From UBA10649 sp965278965 (GTDB taxonomy: Bacteria; Actinomycetota; Actinomycetes; S36-B12), in the NCBI GenBank assembly GCA_965278965.1, contig OZ257127.1, forward strand, positions 1,674,001 to 1,738,000: 64,000 bases of DNA, read 5' to 3'. Positions 41,362-48,202 of this stretch are shown here, one piece after another (position 1 is the first letter of the stretch; the number at the start of each line of letters is the position of its first letter). The notes under the pieces are model-generated. The model did not search any database and was not told the origin of the DNA. It was given only the letters and a program-made list of their open reading frames with translations. Position numbers and translations under genes: made by a program.

Positions 41362-41547
41362 TCAGCCACCGAAGAAACGCGAGAACGCCGACGAGATGAC
41401 GTTGAGCACCAGGGTGCGCACCTCGTCGCTCGCGAGGAGCTTGATGAGGATGCCGCCCAACCCGGCGGCCGCCACCGTCCCGACCGCGTACTCGGCCGTC
41501 GTCATTCCCTTGTCGTCGCGCACTGCTCGCTGCACCAGCTTCTTCAT
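41362..41547 (-). CDS. Flp-type pilin-like peptide (DUF4244, Rv3656c type)
   Basis: A 61-residue peptide with the Flp prepilin layout: a basic leader (KKLVQRAVRDDK), then G/MTTAEYAVGTVAAAGLGG. Cleavage after Gly would leave Met at +1 and Glu at +5, followed by the hydrophobic helix. It is probably the major structural subunit of the pilus-like fibre. The ATG at 41547 has GGGGGAG three bases upstream; a longer reading from 41601 has no site. The gene is flanked by a 168-base gap with paired TGTGGA boxes upstream and by a strong hairpin downstream, so it seems to be its own transcription unit within the Tad locus. Confidence 0.88.
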   Translation of the reverse strand: MKKLVQRAVRDDKGMTTAEYAVGTVAAAGLGGILIKLLASDEVRTLVLNVISSAFSRFFGG

Positions 41548-41672
41548 GTCTCCCCCGATCTTGTTGGCTGCCAGAGCTTCTCCGGCAGCGCTGCCGACCA
41601 TCGGCAGGGACGCCGTGCGTCCGCGCCATACGGTCGTCGCTCCCCGGCCGAGCGGCGCGGTCGGCGCGGATC

Positions 41673-41709
41673 GTGTGGACCCTGCCCGCGACGTCGACCG
41701 CGTGTGGAC
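41673..41709 (-). promoter_or_regulatory. Paired GTGTGGAC boxes upstream of the pilin gene
   Basis: GTGTGGAC occurs at 41673-41680 and 41702-41709 (start-to-start 29 bases) in the gap before the pilin. A similar pair, 28 bases apart, precedes the first gene of the operon (45380-45415). This suggests a common regulator. Confidence 0.35.
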
Positions 41710-41715
41710 GGACCT

Positions 41716-42426
41716 TCAGCCCAGCAGCCCGGTAGCCAGCGAGACGACCACCGGCACGACTCCGACGAGGACGAAGGCCGGCAGGAAGCACGCCCCGAGG
41801 GGAGCGACGGCCCGCACTCCGGCGGCGCGGGCCGCCAGCTCGACGGCCTGCTGCCGGTCCCGGCGCATGTCGTCGGTGAGCCGGGCCAGCAGCTGGGCCA
41901 GCGGCGCCCCGGACTGCGCTGATCGCACGACGGCCTGGGCGACCGGGCGCAAGCTCGGATCGATCCCCCGCCAGGCCTGGGCCGGATCCGCCCCGAGCTC
42001 GAGCGCGGCCAGGACGGGCCGCAGCGTCGAGCGCATCGGCTCGTCGATCGCCGCCGTCATCGCGGCCAGCGCCGCGGCCGGCGTCGCGCCCGATGCCAAG
42101 GTCGCTGCGAAGAGCTCGGCGACATCCGGTGCCTGCCGGGCGAGGTCCTCGCGCCGCCGGCGCCCGGCCCGGGACTCCAGCCGGCGCGACAGACGAGGGA
42201 CGAGGACGAGGCATCCGATCGCGGCCGCGACGCCACCGACTCCGCCGATCAGCGCCACGGCTCCGACTGCGGCCACGACGGCCGCCGCGACCGGGAGCTG
42301 GCCGCGCGGGGTGCCGTCGGGCGGAGGTCGGCCGGCGCCCAGGACCTGTCGCAGCCGCGGCTCCGGCGCGGGTGATCGCCACAGCCAGGCGGCGAGGGCG
42401 GCGAGTAGTACCGCGGCGGCCGTCAC
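41716..42426 (-). CDS. TadC-like type II secretion F-domain protein
   Basis: A 236-residue membrane protein of the GspF/TadC family: an N-terminal helix, a helical pair near 50-75, a soluble F domain with PDVAELFAATLASGATPAAA and LARLTDDMRRDRQQAVE, and a C-terminal helix. It is the inner-membrane platform for the pilus machine and pairs with the preceding TadB-like protein. The GTG start (42426) overlaps its neighbour's stop (GTGA). Corresponds to Rv3657c/Rv3658c. Confidence 0.85.
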   Translation of the reverse strand: MTAAAVLLAALAAWLWRSPAPEPRLRQVLGAGRPPPDGTPRGQLPVAAAVVAAVGAVALIGGVGGVAAAIGCLVLVPRLSRRLESRAGRRRREDLARQAPDVAELFAATLASGATPAAALAAMTAAIDEPMRSTLRPVLAALELGADPAQAWRGIDPSLRPVAQAVVRSAQSGAPLAQLLARLTDDMRRDRQQAVELAARAAGVRAVAPLGACFLPAFVLVGVVPVVVSLATGLLG

Positions 42427-43142
42427 AGCAGGCGTTCCACGCGAGCCGCGATGCGCCCCGTCCACCACGCGCCGGCGACCGTCAACGCGACGCCGCCGGC
42501 CAGGCACAGGCGGCCGGCCGCCGACCCGAGCAGCCAGCCCAGCGGGTCGGCGCCCAGCAGGACGCCGAACGCGACGCCCACGAGCGGAAGGCCCGCCAGC
42601 AGGCGGGCCGTCGCACGCGGAGCAGCCAGCTGGGCCTCCAGCTCGCCGCGGACCTGCTCGGCGCGCCGCGACGACCGGGCGAGCTGGTCGACCGACGACG
42701 CGAGGCCCGAGCCGGTCTGTGCCGCGACCTGCCAGCAGGCCGCGAGCTGTCGCAGGGCGGGCCGGCCGGTGCCGTCGAGCCGGAGCGCGGCCGGGACCTC
42801 GCCGCCCATTCGCACCGCCGCCGTCGCATGCGGCCAGACCGGCGGCTCGCCCGCGGCCCGCACGAGCGCGGTCGCGGGGGGTTGGCCGGCGGCGAGCTCC
42901 GCCGCGAGCGCGCCGAGCGCTTCGATCGTCGCGGCTCGGTCTCGGCCTCGCCGTCGACGGGAGGCAGGGCCGAACCCGACCCGGCCGGCAGCGGCCAGCA
43001 TCAGCGTCCGGACGCGGGTCGCAGCGGTCGGCTGGTCGGGCGGCCCGACCAGGGTGCGCAGGCGCTGGGCGGACGGCGACCCGACCACGACCCAGGTGGC
43101 CGCACCGGCGAGAGCCACCGCCACCGCGGCGCTTGCAATCAC
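42423..43142 (-). CDS. TadB-like type II secretion F-domain protein
   Basis: A 239-residue membrane protein with an N-terminal helix, a central F domain (AAELAAGQPPATALVRAAGE, then QTGSGLASSVDQLARSSRRAEQVRGEL) and two C-terminal helices. With TadC it forms the inner-membrane platform that couples to the CpaF ATPase. GTGA overlaps join it to the CpaF gene upstream and the TadC gene downstream. Confidence 0.85.
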   Translation of the reverse strand: MIASAAVAVALAGAATWVVVGSPSAQRLRTLVGPPDQPTAATRVRTLMLAAAGRVGFGPASRRRRGRDRAATIEALGALAAELAAGQPPATALVRAAGEPPVWPHATAAVRMGGEVPAALRLDGTGRPALRQLAACWQVAAQTGSGLASSVDQLARSSRRAEQVRGELEAQLAAPRATARLLAGLPLVGVAFGVLLGADPLGWLLGSAAGRLCLAGGVALTVAGAWWTGRIAARVERLL

Positions 43143-44281
43143 CGGCGGGCCAGGAGCTGGTCGAGGCGGTCGGCACCGGGCCCGGCCGCCAGGCGGCCGT
43201 CCCGTCGCTCGCGTGCGACGACGGTGTGGACGAGCCCGGTGCCGTCCCGCTCGAGCACATGGATGCCGAGGACGCACCGGGCTCCCGCGTCGCGTCCGAG
43301 GTGCAGGACCGCGTCGAGCGCGGCACCGGCGAGGGCGTGGACGGCCGTGCGGTCCAGGCCCGCCGCGATGCCGAGGGCCTCGAGCCGGGCCGGAACGTCG
43401 CTCGCGGAGTTGGCGTGGATGGTGCCGAGCCCGCCTTCGTGCCCGGTGTTCATCGCCGCCAGGAGGTCGACGACCTCGGCGCCGCGGACCTCGCCGACGA
43501 CGAGCCGGTCAGGACGCATGCGCAGGGCCTGGCGGACGAGGTCGCGCAGCGTCACCGCTCCGGCGCCCTCGATGTTCGGCGGGCGAGCCTGGAGGCGGGC
43601 GACGTGCGGGTGGTCCGGCTGCAGCTCCGTGGAGTCCTCCACGACGACGATGCGGTCGGTGGGGTCGGCGAGCCCGAGCAGCGTCGACAGGACGGTCGTC
43701 TTGCCCGAGCCGGTTCCGCCGCTGACGAGCACGGCCAGCCGTGCCCCCACGATGGCGCCCAGAAGCTCCGCGCCGGCGGCGTCGACCGAGCCGAGCCGGA
43801 CGAGGTCCGCGAGCGACAGCGCGACCCGGTTGGGCACCCGGATCGAGATGAGGGTCCCGTCGACGGCTACCGGCGGCAGCACGCAGTGCAGGCGGGCCCC
43901 GCTCGGGAGCCGTGCATCGACGTACGGAGCAGCCTCGTCCAGGCGTCTGCCCGCAGCAGCCGCGAGCCGCTGGGCAAGCCGGCGGACCTCGGCCTCCGCG
44001 GTGAACGTCACGTCAGCCCGTTCGAGTCCACGGCCACGGTCGACCCAAACCGAGCGCGGGCCGTTGACCACGATGTCGGTGACGCCCGGCAGCGTCAGCA
44101 GCGGCTCGAGCGGGCCGGCGCCAACGAGCTCCTGGCGCAGGGTGCCGACCAGGTCGAGAACGGCGGCGTCGCCGAGCACGAGCCCCTCGGCGCGCAGCGC
44201 CGCGGCCACCAGTGCCGGCGTCGCGTCGGCGTCTTGGGCGACCAGGCGCGAGCGCACGCGCTCGACGAGCGGCGTGGTCAT
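43139..44281 (-). CDS. CpaF/TadA secretion ATPase
   Basis: A 380-residue type II/IV secretion ATPase. GVTDIVVNGPRSVWVDRG is the N-domain, Walker A is SGGTGSGKTTVLS, the Asp box is VVVEDSTELQ, Walker B is VVGEVRGAEVVDLL and the His box is NTGHEGGLGTIHANS. It powers assembly or export of the Tad fibre. The ATG at 44281 overlaps the CpaE-like stop by four bases; the longer upstream reading is antisense. Corresponds to Rv3659c. Confidence 0.94.
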   Translation of the reverse strand: MTTPLVERVRSRLVAQDADATPALVAAALRAEGLVLGDAAVLDLVGTLRQELVGAGPLEPLLTLPGVTDIVVNGPRSVWVDRGRGLERADVTFTAEAEVRRLAQRLAAAAGRRLDEAAPYVDARLPSGARLHCVLPPVAVDGTLISIRVPNRVALSLADLVRLGSVDAAGAELLGAIVGARLAVLVSGGTGSGKTTVLSTLLGLADPTDRIVVVEDSTELQPDHPHVARLQARPPNIEGAGAVTLRDLVRQALRMRPDRLVVGEVRGAEVVDLLAAMNTGHEGGLGTIHANSASDVPARLEALGIAAGLDRTAVHALAGAALDAVLHLGRDAGARCVLGIHVLERDGTGLVHTVVARERRDGRLAAGPGADRLDQLLARR

Positions 44282-45327
44282 CGGCGCGCGGCGGGTACGA
44301 GGGCATCCAGCGCGCGGGCACACGCGCGCCCGTACGCGTCGCGCGTCGGCGGCACGCGGCCCTCCTCCGATCCGGCTGCCAGCCGCCGGGCGTGCGGGAG
44401 GCTCCCGAGCACGGGAAGTCCGAGCGCATCGGCCACCGCATCGATGTCGACACCCCGCGGCACGGCACGCACGACCAGTCCGACGCGGGCACAGAGCGCG
44501 CCGAGATCGGTAGCCAGAAGCGCGGCCCCCGCAGCGGTGCGTACCCGCCCGGCGGTGACGAGTGCGACCTGCTCGGCCCGGGTGAGGACGAGCTCGGCGG
44601 TCGCATCCAGATGCCGGCCCACGTCGACGACCACGAGGTCGAAGCCGCGGGATGCGGCGTCGAGCACCGCGGCGACGACGTCCGGGCTCGGCGGCGGTCC
44701 CGGCTCACGCCCCCAGGCGAGGACGTGCAGGTCCCCGCGGGCGGGCAGCGAGTCGGCAAGCGCCTGGGCCGCGAGCCGGCCACGGCTCTGCGCTAGATCG
44801 CGCCAGCGCGGACCCGGCTCGTCCTCCACCCCGATCAGGACGTCGAGCCCGCCGCTGCGCGTGTCCGTGTCGACGAGCAGCACCCGCAGGTTCCGGGTCG
44901 TCGCGACGGCGGCAAGGGTCGCGGCGAAGGTCGAGGCCCCCGAGCCGCCACCCGCCCCGACGACGGCGACCACCGGTCCGTTCCGGGGCGCACCCTCGCC
45001 GGTGTCGGCGAGCCGGTCGATCAGCCAGCGCTCCCCTTCCGGCAGGGAGACGACGTGCTCGGCCCCGACGACGACCGCGTGCTTCCAGTCCTCGGCCGTC
45101 GGCGTCCGCGACACCAGGACGACCTCGCGGCGCCGGCCCAGGCCCGAGCCGGCGAGGGCCATCGCGGCGTCCCCACCGACCAGGACGAGCGGGGCTACCT
45201 GCCAGCGGCTGCGCGCCTGGGCCGCGTCGGTCGCGAGATGGACCTCGACGGCGTTGGCCGCGGCCAGCCGGACGATGTCGTCGATCAGCTCGGTGTCGGT
45301 GCTCACGAGCAGGGGGCGAGCGCTCAT
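44278..45327 (-). CDS. CpaE/TadZ-like protein (Rv3660c, 'septum site' type)
   Basis: A 349-residue MinD/ParA-superfamily protein. The first about 110 residues resemble a receiver-like localisation domain. The ATPase part begins VVAVVGAGGGSGASTFAATLA, where the deviant Walker A lacks its lysines, followed by VLLVDTDTRSGGLDVLIG and DLVVVDVGRHL. It probably places the Tad machine in the cell. Database labels such as septum site-determining protein reflect the MinD likeness. It is the first gene of the Tad operon and divergent from the HAD-IB gene. Confidence 0.88.
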   Translation of the reverse strand: MSARPLLVSTDTELIDDIVRLAAANAVEVHLATDAAQARSRWQVAPLVLVGGDAAMALAGSGLGRRREVVLVSRTPTAEDWKHAVVVGAEHVVSLPEGERWLIDRLADTGEGAPRNGPVVAVVGAGGGSGASTFAATLAAVATTRNLRVLLVDTDTRSGGLDVLIGVEDEPGPRWRDLAQSRGRLAAQALADSLPARGDLHVLAWGREPGPPPSPDVVAAVLDAASRGFDLVVVDVGRHLDATAELVLTRAEQVALVTAGRVRTAAGAALLATDLGALCARVGLVVRAVPRGVDIDAVADALGLPVLGSLPHARRLAAGSEEGRVPPTRDAYGRACARALDALVPAARR

Positions 45328-45379
45328 GAGCGCCGACTGTGGTGTCCGGGCCGGTCGGCGACCCGGCCCGAGGTCGAAC

Positions 45380-45415
45380 CTGTGGATGACGCCCGTCGCG
45401 CGCCCGGGTGTGGAT
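45380..45415 (-). promoter_or_regulatory. Paired TGTGGATGAC boxes upstream of the Tad operon
   Basis: TGTGGATGAC at 45381-45390 and 45409-45418, 28 bases apart, lies between the divergent cpaE-like and HAD genes. The reverse complement, GTCATCCACA, is one change from a DnaA box. See the similar pair upstream of the pilin. Confidence 0.35.
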
Positions 45416-45430
45416 GACCCGGTCGCGCAG

Positions 45431-45436
45431 TACCGT
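45431..45436 (+). promoter_or_regulatory. -10 element placed for a leaderless HAD-IB transcript
   Basis: TACCGT fits the actinobacterial TAnnnT -10 and ends six bases before the ATG at 45443. The predicted transcript would begin at or next to the start codon, and no ribosome-binding site is visible. Confidence 0.45.
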
Positions 45437-45442
45437 CGGGCC

Positions 45443-46291
45443 ATGGTCAGCGTGGCCCCCGATGACGCCGACGCGGCGGCTCGGGAGACGGCCGTCGAGC
45501 CGGCCGGAGGTCGGGCGGCCGCGTTCTTCGACCTCGACAAGACGATCCTCGCGAAGTCGAGCTCGTTCGCGTTCGCGCGACCGTTCTACCGCGAGGGACT
45601 CATCGGCCGCAGCGACGTCGTTCGCAGCGCGTACGCGCAGTTCGTCTATCTGGTGTCGGGCGCCGACCACGACCAGATGGAGGCGATGCGCGAGTACATG
45701 TCCAAGCTCGTCACGGGCTGGCAGGCGGACAAGGTCCAGCAGATCGTCGGCGAGACCCTCGACCAGATCGTCGACCCGATGGTCTACGAGGAGGCGGTCG
45801 CGCTCATCGAGGAGCACAAGGCGGCCGGCCGGGACGTCATCATCATCTCGTCGTCCGGCACCGACGTCGTCGAGCCCATCGGGCAGCGGCTCGGCGTCGA
45901 TCTCGCGATCGGGACCCAGGTCGCCATCGAGGACGGCGTCTACACCGGCGAGATCCTGTTCTACGCGTACGGCGCCGGCAAGGCGGACGCGATGCACGCG
46001 CTTGCGAGCGAACGCGGGTACGACCTCGCCGAGAGCTACGCCTACAGCGACTCCCACACCGACCTGCCGATGCTCGACGCGGTGGGCCACCCGGTCGCGG
46101 TCAACCCCGACGCCGACCTGCGTCGGGTCGCGGTCGAGCGAGACTGGCCGATCCGCGACTTCCGCAAGCCGGTCGCGATGCGCGAGCAGACGACGCGCCG
46201 GCAGGCGGTGGCGGCCGGCGCCGGCGTCGCGATCGGGGCGGTCGCGCTCGGCCTGACCTGGTACGCCCGCCGCCGCTCCACCCGCCTCTAG
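45443..46291 (+). CDS. HAD-IB family hydrolase (Rv3661/SerB2-like)
   Basis: A 282-residue HAD phosphatase of subfamily IB. Motif I is AAFFDLDKTIL, motif II is IIISSSGTD, and motif IV is YSDSHTDLPML. A C-terminal hydrophobic helix (AVAAGAGVAIGAVALGLTWYARR) suggests membrane anchoring. It corresponds in order to Rv3661 next to the Tad locus. Phosphoserine-like or lysophospholipid-type substrates are known for the subfamily; none can be assigned here. It starts at ATG 45443 with a -10 hexamer immediately upstream. Confidence 0.88.
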   Translation: MVSVAPDDADAAARETAVEPAGGRAAAFFDLDKTILAKSSSFAFARPFYREGLIGRSDVVRSAYAQFVYLVSGADHDQMEAMREYMSKLVTGWQADKVQQIVGETLDQIVDPMVYEEAVALIEEHKAAGRDVIIISSSGTDVVEPIGQRLGVDLAIGTQVAIEDGVYTGEILFYAYGAGKADAMHALASERGYDLAESYAYSDSHTDLPMLDAVGHPVAVNPDADLRRVAVERDWPIRDFRKPVAMREQTTRRQAVAAGAGVAIGAVALGLTWYARRRSTRL

Positions 46292-46292
46292 C

Positions 46293-46355
46293 CCGCAGAC
46301 CTGCACGGGGCGGCACCAAGGCGGACCTGTGGTGCCGCCCCGTGCAGGTCTGCGG
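46293..46355. terminator. 26-bp perfect inverted repeat between convergent genes
   Basis: Arms 46293-46318 and 46330-46355 pair without mismatch around an 11-base loop. The arm contains AGACCTGCACGGGGCGG. It starts two bases after the HAD stop and ends three bases before the stop of the frameshifted gene, so it serves both directions. It shares the ACCTGCA core with the hairpins at 47350 and 56718. Confidence 0.75.
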
Positions 46356-46357
46356 CG

Positions 46358-47268
46358 TCACGCGAGGAGGGCCCGAAGCCGGGCGGCGAGATCGGGACCG
46401 GTGAGGTCGGCGGCTCCCCAGCGGATCACGCGCTCCCCGATCGCTCGAAGGTCGTCCTCTCGACGTTTCTCGGCGTAGACGTCCTCGGGCTCCTTGTACT
46501 TCAGGCGGCCGTCGAACTCGCCGACGACTCTCGCGTGCTCCCAGCGGAAGTCGACCCGCGCGACGAAGCCGCCACCCGGGCGCCGCAGTTCGGCCTGGCA
46601 GGTCGGTAGCGGCAGGCGATGGGCCAGGAAGTAGGCCCACGAGGCGGACTCACCTGGACTCTCCCGGACCCCATCGATCTGGCCCAGTGCAAGCACGGCA
46701 TGGCGTCGGCCGTGGTCGACCGCTCGCGATCGACCACGGCCCGGAGCGCGTCTCGGTTGAACATACCTGCGCGAAGCCCCGCGTCGCCGACCGCGAGAGT
46801 GTCGGCGAGAGTGCCTACGCGGGAGATGTCGAACCACGTGCGTGCCGGTGTCGTTACCGACGTCCCGTTCGCGAGGACATCCTCCGCGCACAGGTCGGCC
46901 TGACGGAGCATGAGATCCCGTCGTCGCCCGTTCCACTGGCTCGGCGGCACGATGAGCGTTACCCATGCCGGAATACCGCTCCAGAGGGGCAACGTGTGCC
47001 AGACGGCGGCGCTGTGGAACCCGAGGACGCCGTCACGGTTCCGAAGGCACGCGGCAACGGCCCGGTGAAGGTGGTCGCGTCGACGACGTTCGTACGGGTC
47101 GAGGCCGACGTCCCAGCCCGTCCTGCGGAAGTGGCCTCGGGCGACCCGCTCCCACCGACCCGACTCCACCCGGAAGCGGACCTGGTCGACCGTGACTCCG
47201 TTCGCCAGCGCCTCGGACAACGCGAACGACTCGGGCAGCACAGCGTCGGCGTCCAGGGGCGTCGTCAT
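46358..47268 (-). pseudogene. Frameshifted AbiEi/DUF559-type protein
   Basis: The N-terminal part is read from ATG 47268 (MTTPLDADAVLPESFALSEA, then VTVDQVRFRVESGRWERV and TWFDISRVGTLADTL), the usual start of actinobacterial AbiEi-antitoxin-like proteins with a C-terminal DUF559 nuclease-like domain. That frame loses sense after about codon 185. The expected C-terminus is in another frame ending at 46358: SPGESASWAYFLAHRLPLP, FVARVDFRWEH, VVGEFDGRLKY, VYAEKRREDDLRAIG. The frame change falls near 46690-46745, next to a 12-bp inverted repeat (46708-46719/46730-46741). It is either a real inactivating indel or a sequence error. The intact protein would be about 300 residues. Confidence 0.75.
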
Positions 47269-47349
47269 GGCCGCAGGGTCGGGCCTCCAGCCCGGTCAGT
47301 CGAGTCGATCGGCGGACCTGGGGACGTCGCCCGCCCCCGTGGACGACGA

Positions 47350-47403
47350 CACCTGCAACTTGCGGGGCTGAACCCAGGGATCTGGTCCCGCAAGCTGCAG
47401 GTG
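47350..47403 (-). terminator. 17-bp inverted repeat at the end of the Fic-like gene
   Basis: Arms CACCTGCAACTTGCGGG (47350-47366) and 47387-47403 pair with one mismatch. The repeat abuts the stop at 47404. It shares the ACCTGCA..CTTGCGGG core with the hairpin at 56718-56777. Confidence 0.65.
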
Positions 47404-48168
47404 CTAGGGGACGGCGCGGGCTCCGAGGGCGACGGCGGTCGCATGCCACACGCAGTACTCCGCGACGGCGTCGGGGGTGCCCGAGGCATACGCACGCAGG
47501 GCCCGCACGTACGCCGGACGGCCCAGCTCGGCGATGCCGTGCTCGGGCACCGAGAACAACGACGGGTCCACGCCGCGTGCCGCCAGCACCAGCCGCACGG
47601 TCGCCCGCGCGAGCAGTCCGGACCCCCACGGGAACGGCCGGAGCACCGCCAGCTCCGCATGGGCGATGCCGGCAACGAGGACGGCCGGCGCTTGCGTCGG
47701 CGACGTCAGCACCCGCGCGAGCAGCGCGAGCCGGTCGGCGGCCACCGCCGCCGGTGGGAGCGGACCGAGGTTGAGGGGGTCGTCCGCGACGTCACCGGCC
47801 CTCGGCCGGCCCAGAACATCGTCGTCGACGAACCCGTGGGCGGTGAGGGCGTGCAACTGCGCCCACGCCTGCAGAGGCGAGCCAGCGAACACGTCGACCT
47901 GCTCGGGCACGGCCGCCGTCAGCCGCGTGGCCGCCTCGAGGACCCGGCCCATCGGCGACGCGTCGACGACGGCGATGTCGGCGCCGTCCACGGCGGCCGA
48001 CGCCTGCGCGCCCCGCTCGCGGGAGGCCGCCGCGACCTCGGCCGCCGCCGCCCGTACGTCCCGTCGCCACAGGAGCGCGTCGACCTCCTCGCGCGCCGAC
48101 AGCACGGCTGCGGCCACGCGCTCGTCCGCTGCGAGCACCGCGAGAGGGTCAATCGACGACACCCCCAC
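47404..48168 (-). CDS. Fic-fold-like protein with degenerate motif (Rv3662c type)
   Basis: A 254-residue protein, mostly helical. VAGIAHAELAVLRPFPWGSGLLARATVRL (about 166-194) aligns with the Fic motif HPFxxGNGRxxR, but the His is Leu-Arg, the Asn is Ser and the catalytic pattern is lost, so AMP transfer is unlikely. It lies beside the HAD-IB/Tad locus, as Rv3662c does in mycobacteria. It starts at GTG 48168 or GTG 48162. It is divergent from acs by only 34 bases. The role is unknown. Confidence 0.7.
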   Translation of the reverse strand: MGVSSIDPLAVLAADERVAAAVLSAREEVDALLWRRDVRAAAAEVAAASRERGAQASAAVDGADIAVVDASPMGRVLEAATRLTAAVPEQVDVFAGSPLQAWAQLHALTAHGFVDDDVLGRPRAGDVADDPLNLGPLPPAAVAADRLALLARVLTSPTQAPAVLVAGIAHAELAVLRPFPWGSGLLARATVRLVLAARGVDPSLFSVPEHGIAELGRPAYVRALRAYASGTPDAVAEYCVWHATAVALGARAVP

Positions 48169-48202
48169 ATCTAACCCGCGGGCCTTTGGTTCACTAGCGA
48201 CC

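Noticed and set aside
41312..46291. A plus-strand open frame of about 1,650 codons through the whole Tad locus
   Set aside because: Only its last 282 codons (the HAD-IB gene) are real. The rest is Arg/Ala/Pro/Ser-rich low-complexity translation antisense to well-recognised Tad genes, as expected in high-GC DNA where stops are rare.
47404..48168. Active Fic AMP-transferase
   Set aside because: The HPFxxGNGR motif is degraded to LRPFPWGSGLL; the catalytic His is missing.
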